NCBI GenBank assembly: GCA_021405325.1
Contig: QWII01000023.1
Coordinates: forward strand, 77,567-141,566
Direction of reading: 5' to 3'
DNA length: 64,000 nt
Source: Caldilinea sp. CFX5
Lineage (GTDB): Bacteria; Chloroflexota; Anaerolineae; Caldilineales; Caldilineaceae
How positions within the stretch are numbered: position 1 is the first letter of the stretch; each line of letters opens with the position of its first letter. Position numbers and translations under genes: made by a program. Positions 44,881 through 53,503 of this stretch are shown piece by piece. The notes beneath the pieces were generated by a model. That model was not told where the DNA came from. It did no database searches and worked only from the letters and a program-made list of their open reading frames with translations.

Positions 44881-46125
44881 GTGGCAAACGAAGTTTTTTT
44901 ATGTGAAACGGTTGACAGTAAACCGATTAGCTGGCTTCGACGGTTCTTTATGTTTTTCCGCCAGAAACAACGCGCCACCGATGAACGGGCAATCGTGGTC
45001 GTGGAGCTACACAAAAAAGCATCAAAACGAACCAGTGTGTTGGTGACCCCTGCGGATCGTGTCCGTTTGCGACCGGGAGACTGTGATCACCTTTTGTTTG
45101 TTGGCGTTCGCAAAGATCCGCTGGTACATAGAATTGGGCTGAAACCATACTACCTTGATAGTGGCAAAATTCAAGTGGGTTTTCATATCCATTACCAATT
45201 ACAAGATGCGTTACAGTTATGGAAAGCGTGTAATGCGCTAGATAAAGTTTTAGAAGGTTCAGGCTATAAGGAGCGGCGGGCTACTCTTTGGAAAATCCCC
45301 CTAGGACCGCGTAAAAAAGTCCTAGAACTAAACGCCGCAGCGGATATGGCCATTGATCAAGCAATGCGTACCTTGCTGGAAGAGCGCTTTGATCGGTACA
45401 CGCGTAAGTTCTTGCAAAATACAACGATAGCGTATCTAATCAATAATACCAGTGATACGATTCAGTCATTTCAGCAACTTTCAACCCGGTCAACTGCCTA
45501 TCAACGATTAGAGGATGAACTGACGCGCGAGTCCCGCAAGATCGCCGTCGATGGCATTACGATCCTCTCGGTTGATGCTGAAATCGATTGGAGCAATTTT
45601 GAACATGAAGTGTTAACACGGCAACAAGCCCAAATGCCGACCGACAACGATGCTCTTAAGAAAGCCATTGAACGGCAAAACCAATATACGCAACGACAGC
45701 ATACCAATTTCTTGTTGGATAATGATACAACCTTTGCCCCGTATAACCTGCGCCATTTAATTATGGCGCTGAATCCTGAGCTATTAGAAAAATTTTATCA
45801 CGCGCCCTCCTGGGATGAGGCAATGCAGGCCGTTTATGCCGCAATTGACAAAAAGAAAAAGGAGCGACTGGAGGAAAAGAATAATGAACTGGCGCACCTG
45901 CGCAAAGTGATTGAAGACGCCCAGGCTGTGAAGATGCGTGACGATGAGTTGCGTCGCCTGCAAACGCTCTTTGTGGACACCGTGATCGAGCAACGCACTG
46001 TCCGCCAAAGTTTGCAGAGCGCTTCCCCCCAGGCGCTGTTACAAGAACTGCTAGGGCCGGCCCAAAACCGATTGCTGACGGTGAACAATGTGGCTGAACC
46101 GGCCGATGCCGAGATCGTTATGTGA
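44881..46125 (+). CDS. eCIS-linked protein of unknown function, possibly SPFH/band-7-like
   Basis: A 414-residue protein with a GTG start at 44881. Residues about 40-235 look like a band-7/SPFH fold: an early beta region (AIVVVELHKKASKRTSVLV), a central GKIQVGFHIHYQLQDALQLW strand-helix, and DELTRESRKIAVDGITILSV resembling the terminal ITVLSVDI strand of that domain. The C-terminal part is strongly charged and helical (KKKKERLEEKNNELAHLRKV), predicted coiled coil. No signal peptide is visible, although a basic-hydrophobic stretch (WLRRFFMFF) may associate with membrane. Its end overlaps the ATPase start by four bases, which implies translational coupling and a shared role. The fold call is tentative. 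Confidence 0.5.
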   Translation: MANEVFLCETVDSKPISWLRRFFMFFRQKQRATDERAIVVVELHKKASKRTSVLVTPADRVRLRPGDCDHLLFVGVRKDPLVHRIGLKPYYLDSGKIQVGFHIHYQLQDALQLWKACNALDKVLEGSGYKERRATLWKIPLGPRKKVLELNAAADMAIDQAMRTLLEERFDRYTRKFLQNTTIAYLINNTSDTIQSFQQLSTRSTAYQRLEDELTRESRKIAVDGITILSVDAEIDWSNFEHEVLTRQQAQMPTDNDALKKAIERQNQYTQRQHTNFLLDNDTTFAPYNLRHLIMALNPELLEKFYHAPSWDEAMQAVYAAIDKKKKERLEEKNNELAHLRKVIEDAQAVKMRDDELRRLQTLFVDTVIEQRTVRQSLQSASPQALLQELLGPAQNRLLTVNNVAEPADAEIVM

Positions 46126-48359
46126 GTGGGTCGCATCTGATTATGTCAACGCCTCCTGTCACTGTCCGCCCTACGCCCGTCTGTACTGACGATCTGCGCT
46201 ACTTACAGATGGCTTTGCAACGGATCGATCTACTGCTCCAACGGGAGGTGCGGCGCTGGGAGGTGGCCGGCCAGGATCCAAATGATGATTACCGCGGTCT
46301 CTATGTCACTCAGGCCGAGGCCGGCGCCTTGCTCGACCTGCCCTTTGGCGTGAGTTGGGGGCAGTCCATCAGTTTACCGCCGGAAGAAGAGGCCGCCTTT
46401 GCCGCCGCCTTGACCAACGCGGAGCAGACGCTTGACGAACTCTCTCGTACCTTAACAAGCGAAGGGAAACCGCCTCGTCTGCTGCAACTGGCGACAACCT
46501 TTGGCCTGGACCAGACGGCGCTGGACATTTTCCTGCTCTGTGCGGCGCCGGCCTTTGCCACCCGCTATGAGCGTATCTATGGCTATCTACAGGACAATGT
46601 GACGCGACGGCGGCCAACGGTGCGGCTAGTCTTACAGTTGTTAGGTGAACCCGGCATCGGGCAATATGCGCTGGCGCCCTACTTGCAGGCTGACGCCCCG
46701 CTCTTGCACCACCGCCTGCTGGAATTGATCACCGAAGCGCCGCCGGCCAATGTCTATTGGATCAACCAGACCTTGCAGGTGGATGAGGGCGTGATCGCCT
46801 GGTTGCGGGGCGTCTATCAACCACCGGTGGAATTGCAGAGTCAGGCAACCTTACTGACGCCGGTGGTGGGGGAGACGGAGCGGCTGCTGGCGGGGGAAAC
46901 ACTACAGCGGATTCGGGAAGCAGCGGATTTATTTCCCGTGCATGATGCCGCTTTTGTGGCGCCAATGATTGTCTTGTATGGGATAGATCAGGTGGCGCAG
47001 GTGGCGGTGGCACATTGTTTGGCTGGTGAAGGTGGGCAGCAGCTACTGACGGTTCATCTGGCGCGGGTGATTGGGGAGAGTTGTCCGGCACGGCGGGCGG
47101 TGCAGTTGGCGCTGCGTGAGGCGCGCTTGACGGGGGCAACGCTGCTGTTGACCGGGTGGGAGAGCTGTTTGGATGAGGAAAAACGGGTCGATGGGGCGTT
47201 GCTGGCCGATCTGTGTGACCATCCGGGCATGGTATTGCTGGCGGGGCGGCAGCGCTGGCAGAGTGGCGCGCTGACGCGTCGGCGCCGCTTGCTCTGGTAT
47301 GAGTTAGCAGCGCCGGATTATCCCCAGCGTTGTCGCTTGTGGAGCCATTTTGTGGCGGCTGTCACAACGGGGCGGGATGCAATGCCGGATATGGCGGCGA
47401 CGCTGGCCCAACTGGCCGGTCAATTTACCCTGACCAGCGGCCAGATCCAGGAAGCGGTGACACTGGCGGCTGACCAGGTGCAACAGGCAGGGCGGGCGTT
47501 GACGGGCGCTGATCTCTTTGTGGCGGCGCGGGCTTGTTCACAGAGCCGTTTGGATGCGCTGGCGGCCAAGATTACACCGCGCTATGGTTGGGCGGATCTG
47601 ATCCTGCCGGCGGATCAGATTGCCATGTTGCACGAGTTGGTGAGTACCGTGCGCGGGCGCGACCAGGTCTTGGGCGCCTGGGGCTTGGGCCAAAAGTTGG
47701 CGGCCAGCCGGGGGGTGTCGGCGCTCTTTGCCGGCCCGCCGGGGACGGGCAAGACAATGGCCGCCGAGGTGATCGCCGGCGCACTGGGCTATGATCTCTA
47801 CAAGATCGACCTGGCGACGGTGGTGAGCAAATATATCGGCGAGACGGAGAAGAATCTGGAGCGCATCTTTAGCGAGGCGACGAGCAGCAACGCCATTCTC
47901 TTTTTTGACGAAGCCGATGCGCTCTTTGGCAAACGGTCGGAGGTGAAAGAGGCGCACGACCGCTACGCCAACATTGAGATCAGCTATCTTTTGCAGCGCA
48001 TGGAGCGTTATGACGGCGTCGCCATTCTCGCCAGCAACTTGCGTGGTCATCTCGATGAAGCCTTTACCCGGCGCCTGCACTTTATTGTCGCCTTCCCCTT
48101 CCCGCAGAAGGGCGAACGCTATCGCATCTGGCAAGCACTCTTCCCGCCCGAGGTGCCACGGGCGGAGGATCTAGATGGCGAATTCAAACGGCTGGCCGAA
48201 CGCTTTGAACTGACTGGCGCCAACATTCGCAACGTCATCTACAGCGCCGCCAATCTCGCTGCCGGCAACGGGCAGGTAGTGACCAAGGAACATCTACGGC
48301 ATGGGGTGAAACGGGAGTTGCAGAAGATGGGGAAGACGGTAAGTGTTGGGGATTTTTAG
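46122..48359 (+). CDS. eCIS AAA+ ATPase (Afp15/Pvc15-like)
   Basis: A 745-residue protein. The C-terminal third is an AAA+ domain with Walker A AGPPGTGKTMAAEV (about 537-547), Walker B AILFFDEADALFGKRSEV, a sensor-1 ILASNL and the arginine-rich FTRRLHF region. The long N-terminal part is helical with a degenerate ATPase-like segment (GATLLLTGWESCLDEEKRVD), the usual build of the eCIS ATPase that assists sheath assembly or effector loading. GTG 46122 overlaps the previous stop; ATG 46143 is an alternative start. It is followed eight bases later by the first AT-rich cargo gene. In this locus it stands at the front rather than near the end as in Afp/PVC. Confidence 0.87.
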   Translation: MSGSHLIMSTPPVTVRPTPVCTDDLRYLQMALQRIDLLLQREVRRWEVAGQDPNDDYRGLYVTQAEAGALLDLPFGVSWGQSISLPPEEEAAFAAALTNAEQTLDELSRTLTSEGKPPRLLQLATTFGLDQTALDIFLLCAAPAFATRYERIYGYLQDNVTRRRPTVRLVLQLLGEPGIGQYALAPYLQADAPLLHHRLLELITEAPPANVYWINQTLQVDEGVIAWLRGVYQPPVELQSQATLLTPVVGETERLLAGETLQRIREAADLFPVHDAAFVAPMIVLYGIDQVAQVAVAHCLAGEGGQQLLTVHLARVIGESCPARRAVQLALREARLTGATLLLTGWESCLDEEKRVDGALLADLCDHPGMVLLAGRQRWQSGALTRRRRLLWYELAAPDYPQRCRLWSHFVAAVTTGRDAMPDMAATLAQLAGQFTLTSGQIQEAVTLAADQVQQAGRALTGADLFVAARACSQSRLDALAAKITPRYGWADLILPADQIAMLHELVSTVRGRDQVLGAWGLGQKLAASRGVSALFAGPPGTGKTMAAEVIAGALGYDLYKIDLATVVSKYIGETEKNLERIFSEATSSNAILFFDEADALFGKRSEVKEAHDRYANIEISYLLQRMERYDGVAILASNLRGHLDEAFTRRLHFIVAFPFPQKGERYRIWQALFPPEVPRAEDLDGEFKRLAERFELTGANIRNVIYSAANLAAGNGQVVTKEHLRHGVKRELQKMGKTVSVGDF

Positions 48360-48367
48360 AGTGTAAC

Positions 48368-49804
48368 ATGGCAAAGACAAAATATGTAATACAGAAAAAG
48401 TCAAATCATAAGAAACATCAAATAATTTCTGCTTCTCAGCCTAAAGCTATAAATGTAGAAGGCGCTAGCCTGTATTCCACTTTATCTAACCTATCAACAG
48501 GTGTGCGACAGAATTTAGTAAGTGAAATTGGACGTATACAAGGCAACCACAGTGTACAACGATTGGTATTGTCAAAAGGTAAACCGCCGACAGCCATGAT
48601 AGCCACTTTTGATAAAAATCATGGTATTCACCGATCATTCTGGAAATACATTATTGGAGAGTCAAGCGCCGAGGCAGCCAAACGTTTAAAGAAACAAGCC
48701 GCAGAGCGCACCAAACAAGAAAAAGAGTTTGCAAAAGATGGCCGAAATTATCGTGTCTTCTTTGAAAATAATCTTATTTATGAATATGAAGATCGCAAAC
48801 GTAAACAAAAATTAACATTTCCTAAATCAAGTCGTAACTATTATAAAGTTGGTGATTTTATTTTGTACAATAGATTGGATTACCGTTCGCTATTACGAGT
48901 TTTCCCAGAGTTAAACGAGCGAGCTAGCAGAGATAAAAGCTGGCTAAGTTATCTAGGCGACCTATTCGGTGAAGATAAAGAATATATTGTTGCTTACAAG
49001 ATTAAGAGTATTTCTACTGAAAAGAACGAAGGGTATACAGGTAGAGGTGGAATGACCGGAACCGGCGTCATTATTTTTAAAGATATGATGCTGGACATGA
49101 AGCAATTGCGCACATGGGATCGTGATCAATTAGCTGTCGATTTTAACTTTGCAGATACATCTAAATCGCTTCGACTACTGAATCCGATCATAGAAGGTGT
49201 TGCTAATTTGGCGGAAATCGCAATTACTGGTGAGCTAAAATCGATTGGAAAAAGCATCGGTCAAAAACTATTAAAAGAAGGCACACGCCGAGCTTTGAAG
49301 ACTATATGTGAGAAACTGGTTGTCAAATTGATTGGAAAAGGATTGGAAGGATTTGGTAAAAGTTTTGTAGAGGAAATTGGTAAACAAGCCAAAGAGGCTG
49401 AGATGCGATCTCTATTAGATGGGAAAGCCAGACAAGTTAGTGTCACTGATGCCTTAAAGGATGCCATTCCTAACGGCATTAAAGCGTCGCTCAATACAAG
49501 TATTGAGGAGTACATCGATTCAATTAACAAGATCGACCCTATTTTAGGTGCAACAATGGAAAAACGACTGGAGATCTATCTAACAAAGCAATTTACCCAA
49601 ATTTTAACTGTTGAAAAACTGAGTTTTATTGAGCAATCTGTACGTGAAAGTTCGAGCCAAGGAAAAGCAAACAAAAAGCGTCTAGATCAGGTGTTGCACA
49701 AGAATTTACAGAAAGAGTTTGATAAATGGAAAAGTAAAGGTTGGAAAGACCATGTGAATAAACTTATGGAAACAATGACCAACATGGAAGGACACGGATC
49801 CTAA
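48368..49804 (+). CDS. Putative eCIS cargo, AT-rich, unknown C-terminal domain
   Basis: A 478-residue, Lys-rich protein in visibly AT-rich DNA. Residues 54-68 read IGRIQGNHSVQRLVL, the GN-x-x-x-QR motif typical near the N terminus of eCIS-associated proteins; the preceding 50 residues are polar and disordered. Residues about 90-230 are a mixed domain (YRVFFENNLIYEYEDRKRKQ; VGDFILYNRLDYRSLLRVF). Residues about 265-330 form amphipathic helices (ANLAEIAITGELKSIGKSIG; KTICEKLVVKLIGKGLEG) that could insert into a membrane, and the end is coiled-coil-like. I recognise no toxin family. It is 12 bases upstream of the next cargo gene, leaving no room for a separate immunity gene. Confidence 0.6.
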   Translation: MAKTKYVIQKKSNHKKHQIISASQPKAINVEGASLYSTLSNLSTGVRQNLVSEIGRIQGNHSVQRLVLSKGKPPTAMIATFDKNHGIHRSFWKYIIGESSAEAAKRLKKQAAERTKQEKEFAKDGRNYRVFFENNLIYEYEDRKRKQKLTFPKSSRNYYKVGDFILYNRLDYRSLLRVFPELNERASRDKSWLSYLGDLFGEDKEYIVAYKIKSISTEKNEGYTGRGGMTGTGVIIFKDMMLDMKQLRTWDRDQLAVDFNFADTSKSLRLLNPIIEGVANLAEIAITGELKSIGKSIGQKLLKEGTRRALKTICEKLVVKLIGKGLEGFGKSFVEEIGKQAKEAEMRSLLDGKARQVSVTDALKDAIPNGIKASLNTSIEEYIDSINKIDPILGATMEKRLEIYLTKQFTQILTVEKLSFIEQSVRESSSQGKANKKRLDQVLHKNLQKEFDKWKSKGWKDHVNKLMETMTNMEGHGS

Positions 49805-49816
49805 AATCATATTATC

Positions 49817-52498
49817 ATGTCGAAGCAAAACCAGTCCGCTGCTGCAAAACCAGCGCACAAAGCCCAACCAAAGCCAACTCCGGTGTCCGTTGCTGAAATG
49901 AGCAATGCGGCGACGCTGGTTGATGTGCCACTGAGTGGGGTGTACCTAAACGGTGGATTGTCACTGCAAGGGCAGGCTGGGCGACTGGGTGATTCTCGTT
50001 TACAAGCTATCCAACGCCAAGTGTTGGCCGGTAGAATTGGACAAACACAGGGCAATAGCCACTTACAGCACGTAGTGACCTTTGCTAAACAGAATCAGAC
50101 TAATGCACCTTACCAATTGAATACTGCCAAGTCGGTATACAATCAGATGGGCCAACAATCGCAGCCTAAGTCTTATTCGGCTGACGCTACTAAACGTGGA
50201 AAATCAACTGAATCTCTGTCAGGGGAATTGCAGGAACTATGGGGGTTAAATGAGGGCGGTATGGCTACCTCTGTCGCATCTCTGTCAGGCGGCACAGGTG
50301 CAGATCAATCTGTCCAGCGGCTACAGGGAAAGACCAACAATGCCCCGACAGTAATCGCTGCGCCAACTGGTGCAGATGTCCCTAGCATTCAGCGATTTTT
50401 AGGGTTTGACGTTGCAGGTGGGGTTCGCAAAAAGATTGCCGATTTTGCCCACAATGTTCCCGGTTACTCATTGCTAACTTTTGTGCTAGGCAAAGACCCA
50501 ATAGCAGATGAGGAAGTGCCGCGCAATGCTACTAACCTAGTGCGGGCAGTGCTTGGTTTAGTGATAGGCGGAGAGCAGATCTTCCAAAATCTGCAACAAT
50601 CGGGCGCACTGCAAGAAGCTTTTGACTGGCTTAATGAACAGATTGCCAGGTTAAATTTGACTTGGCCTGCCATCAAAGCGCTCTTTACACGAGCCTGGAA
50701 TGCACTGTCAGCAGCGGATCTACTAAATCCGTGGGGCGCATTTGAAAAGGTCAAGCGCATTTTCCTTCCAGTTTTGATTCGCTTGAAAAACTTTGCCCTT
50801 TCCGTTGGCAAAAAGATTTTGGAGTTCGTTTTTACCGGAGCCCTGAAACTAGCTGGCCCATTAGCCGGACCAGTCCTCGGTATTATCAAAAAGGCTGGCG
50901 CTGCTTTTGACGCCATTGTCAGAGACCCGATTGGTTTTTTAGGGCGCTTGATCAATGGCCTGAAAAAAGGCTTCATGAATTTTGTCGCTAACCTGCCCTC
51001 TCATTTGGCTAAAGGTCTGGTTGGTTGGTTGACCGGCGCTATTGGTGGTCTGACCTTACCCAAAGATATATTTAGCCTGCAAGGGATGTTCGATCTGGTA
51101 ATGCAAGTCTTGGGCTTGGGCTGGAGCTTTATCCGCAAAAAGGCTGTCCAACTGATGGGCGAGCCAGTGGTGACCAAACTAGAGAGCGTGTTTGAACCCT
51201 TCAAGATTCTGATTACCGAAGGACCAGCCGGTCTCTGGCAATACGTCAAAGATCAAATCACTAATCTCAAAACAATGGTGATGGATCAGATCATGGAGAC
51301 AGTGATTGGACAAGCGGTCAAAGCAGGTATCAAGTGGTTGTTGGGTTTGCTCAACCCAGCTAGCGCCGTGGTTAAGGCAGCAATGGCGATTTATGACATT
51401 ATCTCTTTCTTTATTGAGAAGGGGCGCCAGGTAATGGCCTTGTTTGAAGCGGTGTCTGATTCTGTGTTAGCGATTGCTCGCGGCAATTTAGGTGGTGCTG
51501 CTCAATTTATTGAAAATGCTCTTGCGCGAGCAATTCCGGTGGCGATTGGCTTCCTGGCCAGCCTGGCAGGTATTGGTGATCTGCCCAAGAAGGTGCAGGG
51601 CGTGATCGAAAAGGTACGCAAGTGGATCGACAAGGCAGTGAATTGGTTGATTGCAAAAGCGAGGCAATACGGATCAAGACTTTTAAAGAAACTAGGATTC
51701 AACAAGCCTATATCCCCAGCAGAAGCTCAAAAACGACTTGATCAAGGGATGGCAGCTGCACAGTCCGCACTCGGTAGGTTCAAAGGGAAGACTGTTGGAG
51801 GAGCAATTCTTCGTCCTTTGTTAGCAATTATCAAATTGCGCTACCGCTTGACTGCCTTAAATCTGTTGACTGAGGGCAAAGATTATTATCTTGAAGCTGT
51901 TGTTAACCCAAAGAAGAAAGAACGTGTGACGAATGTTATGGTTAGCGATGGCACATTTCAGGCTACAATCGACTTTACTCGTAAAGAATCACTTGATGAA
52001 AAGGAATATAACCGGCAAGTTCGTTTAGCTAAGTACGAGATAAACAACATGACATGCCAAACATTTCTAAGTAATCGAGAAAAGTTTTTCGCACGAAAAC
52101 ACGCTGCGGCGCAACGTGGTGTGACCAGTCCAGAAGGTCGGGATCCGAAAGGTGCAAAGCGCGCAGAAGAGTACAATGATCGATTAATACAATTTCTTTT
52201 AAGGCAAGCCAAAAAGAGACCAAATATTTCTAATGCTCAAGCCGAAATCCAGGCTAAAGCACGATTTGATCAATTAACAAAGAACAAGGCATTATTACAC
52301 TCTTTGGATCAGGTAGCAGGAGGACATGGCACGAGACTAGCCGGCTGGGGCGATGCGCGTATAGACTATTCCATCGGTGCCGCATGGAGGTCAAGATCTA
52401 AAGAGCTTGAGACTAAAATCAAAACAGAAGTACCTGAAGAGCAAAGAAAGACGACAAAAATGAAATTGGCATTCACCGTAAATGGCGTACCAGTATAG
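49817..52498 (+). CDS. eCIS cargo with C-terminal Ntox15 (Tde1-like) nuclease domain
   Basis: An 893-residue protein. The disordered N terminus carries IGQTQGNSHLQHVV (74-87), a GN-x-x-x-Q motif as in the other cargos, and later SVQRL and SIQRF. Residues about 200-680 are a long, mostly helical hydrophobic region (EAFDWLNEQIARLNLTWPAI; KGLVGWLTGAIGGLTLP) reminiscent of carrier regions in large eCIS proteins. The last about 150 residues match polymorphic toxin type 15: RAEEYNDRLIQFLL, then HSLDQVAGG with the HxxD pair His828 and Asp831, and GDARIDYSIGAAW. Ntox15 domains of the Tde type are DNases. A Tdi1-like immunity gene follows. DNA is AT-rich. No ribosome site precedes ATG 49817, so coupling to the upstream gene is likely. 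Confidence 0.82.
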   Translation: MSKQNQSAAAKPAHKAQPKPTPVSVAEMSNAATLVDVPLSGVYLNGGLSLQGQAGRLGDSRLQAIQRQVLAGRIGQTQGNSHLQHVVTFAKQNQTNAPYQLNTAKSVYNQMGQQSQPKSYSADATKRGKSTESLSGELQELWGLNEGGMATSVASLSGGTGADQSVQRLQGKTNNAPTVIAAPTGADVPSIQRFLGFDVAGGVRKKIADFAHNVPGYSLLTFVLGKDPIADEEVPRNATNLVRAVLGLVIGGEQIFQNLQQSGALQEAFDWLNEQIARLNLTWPAIKALFTRAWNALSAADLLNPWGAFEKVKRIFLPVLIRLKNFALSVGKKILEFVFTGALKLAGPLAGPVLGIIKKAGAAFDAIVRDPIGFLGRLINGLKKGFMNFVANLPSHLAKGLVGWLTGAIGGLTLPKDIFSLQGMFDLVMQVLGLGWSFIRKKAVQLMGEPVVTKLESVFEPFKILITEGPAGLWQYVKDQITNLKTMVMDQIMETVIGQAVKAGIKWLLGLLNPASAVVKAAMAIYDIISFFIEKGRQVMALFEAVSDSVLAIARGNLGGAAQFIENALARAIPVAIGFLASLAGIGDLPKKVQGVIEKVRKWIDKAVNWLIAKARQYGSRLLKKLGFNKPISPAEAQKRLDQGMAAAQSALGRFKGKTVGGAILRPLLAIIKLRYRLTALNLLTEGKDYYLEAVVNPKKKERVTNVMVSDGTFQATIDFTRKESLDEKEYNRQVRLAKYEINNMTCQTFLSNREKFFARKHAAAQRGVTSPEGRDPKGAKRAEEYNDRLIQFLLRQAKKRPNISNAQAEIQAKARFDQLTKNKALLHSLDQVAGGHGTRLAGWGDARIDYSIGAAWRSRSKELETKIKTEVPEEQRKTTKMKLAFTVNGVPV

Positions 52499-52668
52499 GC
52501 TGCTTCGACATTAAACGGGGAATGCTATTATCTAGCAGTATACAAGAGCATTAAGATAATTGTCTGTTGTTATATGCCCTATTCAATCCTTTGAGCATAG
52601 GTTATTATCATGAAGATAGAACTGAGAATATTCATGATATGCTGTTCCATAAAAATTTTAGAGGGGTT

Positions 52669-53226
52669 ATGAGCGCATTTCAAGCATTTAAGCATAAGTA
52701 TGGACAACCTGAGGCATGTGTATCAGTAACAGATTCAATTATTCAGGATTATATTACTAAATTACCAGAAACCCTGCTGTACGAGTGGGCCACACAAGGT
52801 TGGTGTAGGTATGGTCAGGGGTTGTTTTGGCTTGTAAATCCAGCCGACTATAGCGACGTATTATCACTTTGGATAAGTGATTCAACACAGGCATACGTTA
52901 TCGCCAGAACTGCGTTTGGCTGTCTGATTATTTGGCATGAGAATCAAGCTTATCTGATTGATGTGCTGACAGGCGATGTTTTACCATTACTTGACTCAGT
53001 TGAAGAGTTATTCAATGATATGCTGACTGACGATGGCTTTGTGGTTAATGAATTTCATGTGCTTGACTTCGAACAAGCCGTCATGCGACTTGGCGTGTTA
53101 GACATTGATGAATGCTACGGTTATTTTCCACCCCAGGTAATGGGTGGTTCTGGCACATCAGATACCTTGCAAAGGGTCAAATTACGGGAGTACCTATACT
53201 TTTTAGCCGAATTGATACGCAATTGA
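52669..53226 (+). CDS. Tdi1-like immunity protein (GAD-like plus DUF1851)
   Basis: The start is placed at ATG 52669 (MSAFQAFKHK) behind GAGGGGTT; the open frame extends upstream to 52567. The 185-residue acidic protein has a GAD-like N part (DYITKLPETLLYEWATQGWC, then GLFWLVNPADYSDVLSLW) and a DUF1851 C part. In the latter, ECYGYFPPQVMGG and VKLREYLYFLAEL match the YGFVPALALGG and VKxxEHLxxLAQL signature of type VI immunity proteins that neutralise Tde1 DNases. It directly follows the Ntox15 cargo gene, as an effector-immunity pair should. Its presence indicates that the toxin can harm bacteria, including the producer. AT-rich like its neighbours. Confidence 0.82.
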   Translation: MSAFQAFKHKYGQPEACVSVTDSIIQDYITKLPETLLYEWATQGWCRYGQGLFWLVNPADYSDVLSLWISDSTQAYVIARTAFGCLIIWHENQAYLIDVLTGDVLPLLDSVEELFNDMLTDDGFVVNEFHVLDFEQAVMRLGVLDIDECYGYFPPQVMGGSGTSDTLQRVKLREYLYFLAELIRN

Positions 53227-53503
53227 GGGCAGATGTAAGCATTGTTTCTATGAGGAAATTAAAGGAAAAATTGGATTGCTTATTAAAAATATAGTAACGT
53301 TCCTGGTGTGTGTATATTGCATAATTGCTGAACTTTGACCCGAATAACCATCAAATTTGACAGCGAAGCCACCGGTGGTATCAACAGTTCACGCGGCGAA
53401 GATCAATCGTTGGATGTTGCAATTCAATAGCAAACAACTACTACCTAATATCAATATGCAGCAGTAATGGTTATACAAAGTAAATTTGAAATGAAGTCAT
53501 ATT
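53227..53503. other. Gap with a short protein-like remnant
   Basis: About 280 bases between the immunity gene and the next cargo. At 53335-53430 a TTG-led frame encodes about 31 residues (ITIKFDSEATGGINSSRGE then DQSLDVAIQ) with better codon use than its surroundings and no ribosome site; it looks like the tail of a lost gene. Nothing else is recognised. Confidence 0.35.

Noticed and set aside
52567..52668. Upstream extension of the immunity gene to TTG 52567.
   Set aside because: No ribosome site; the GAGGGG before ATG 52669 and the normal length of Tdi1-like proteins favour the shorter form.
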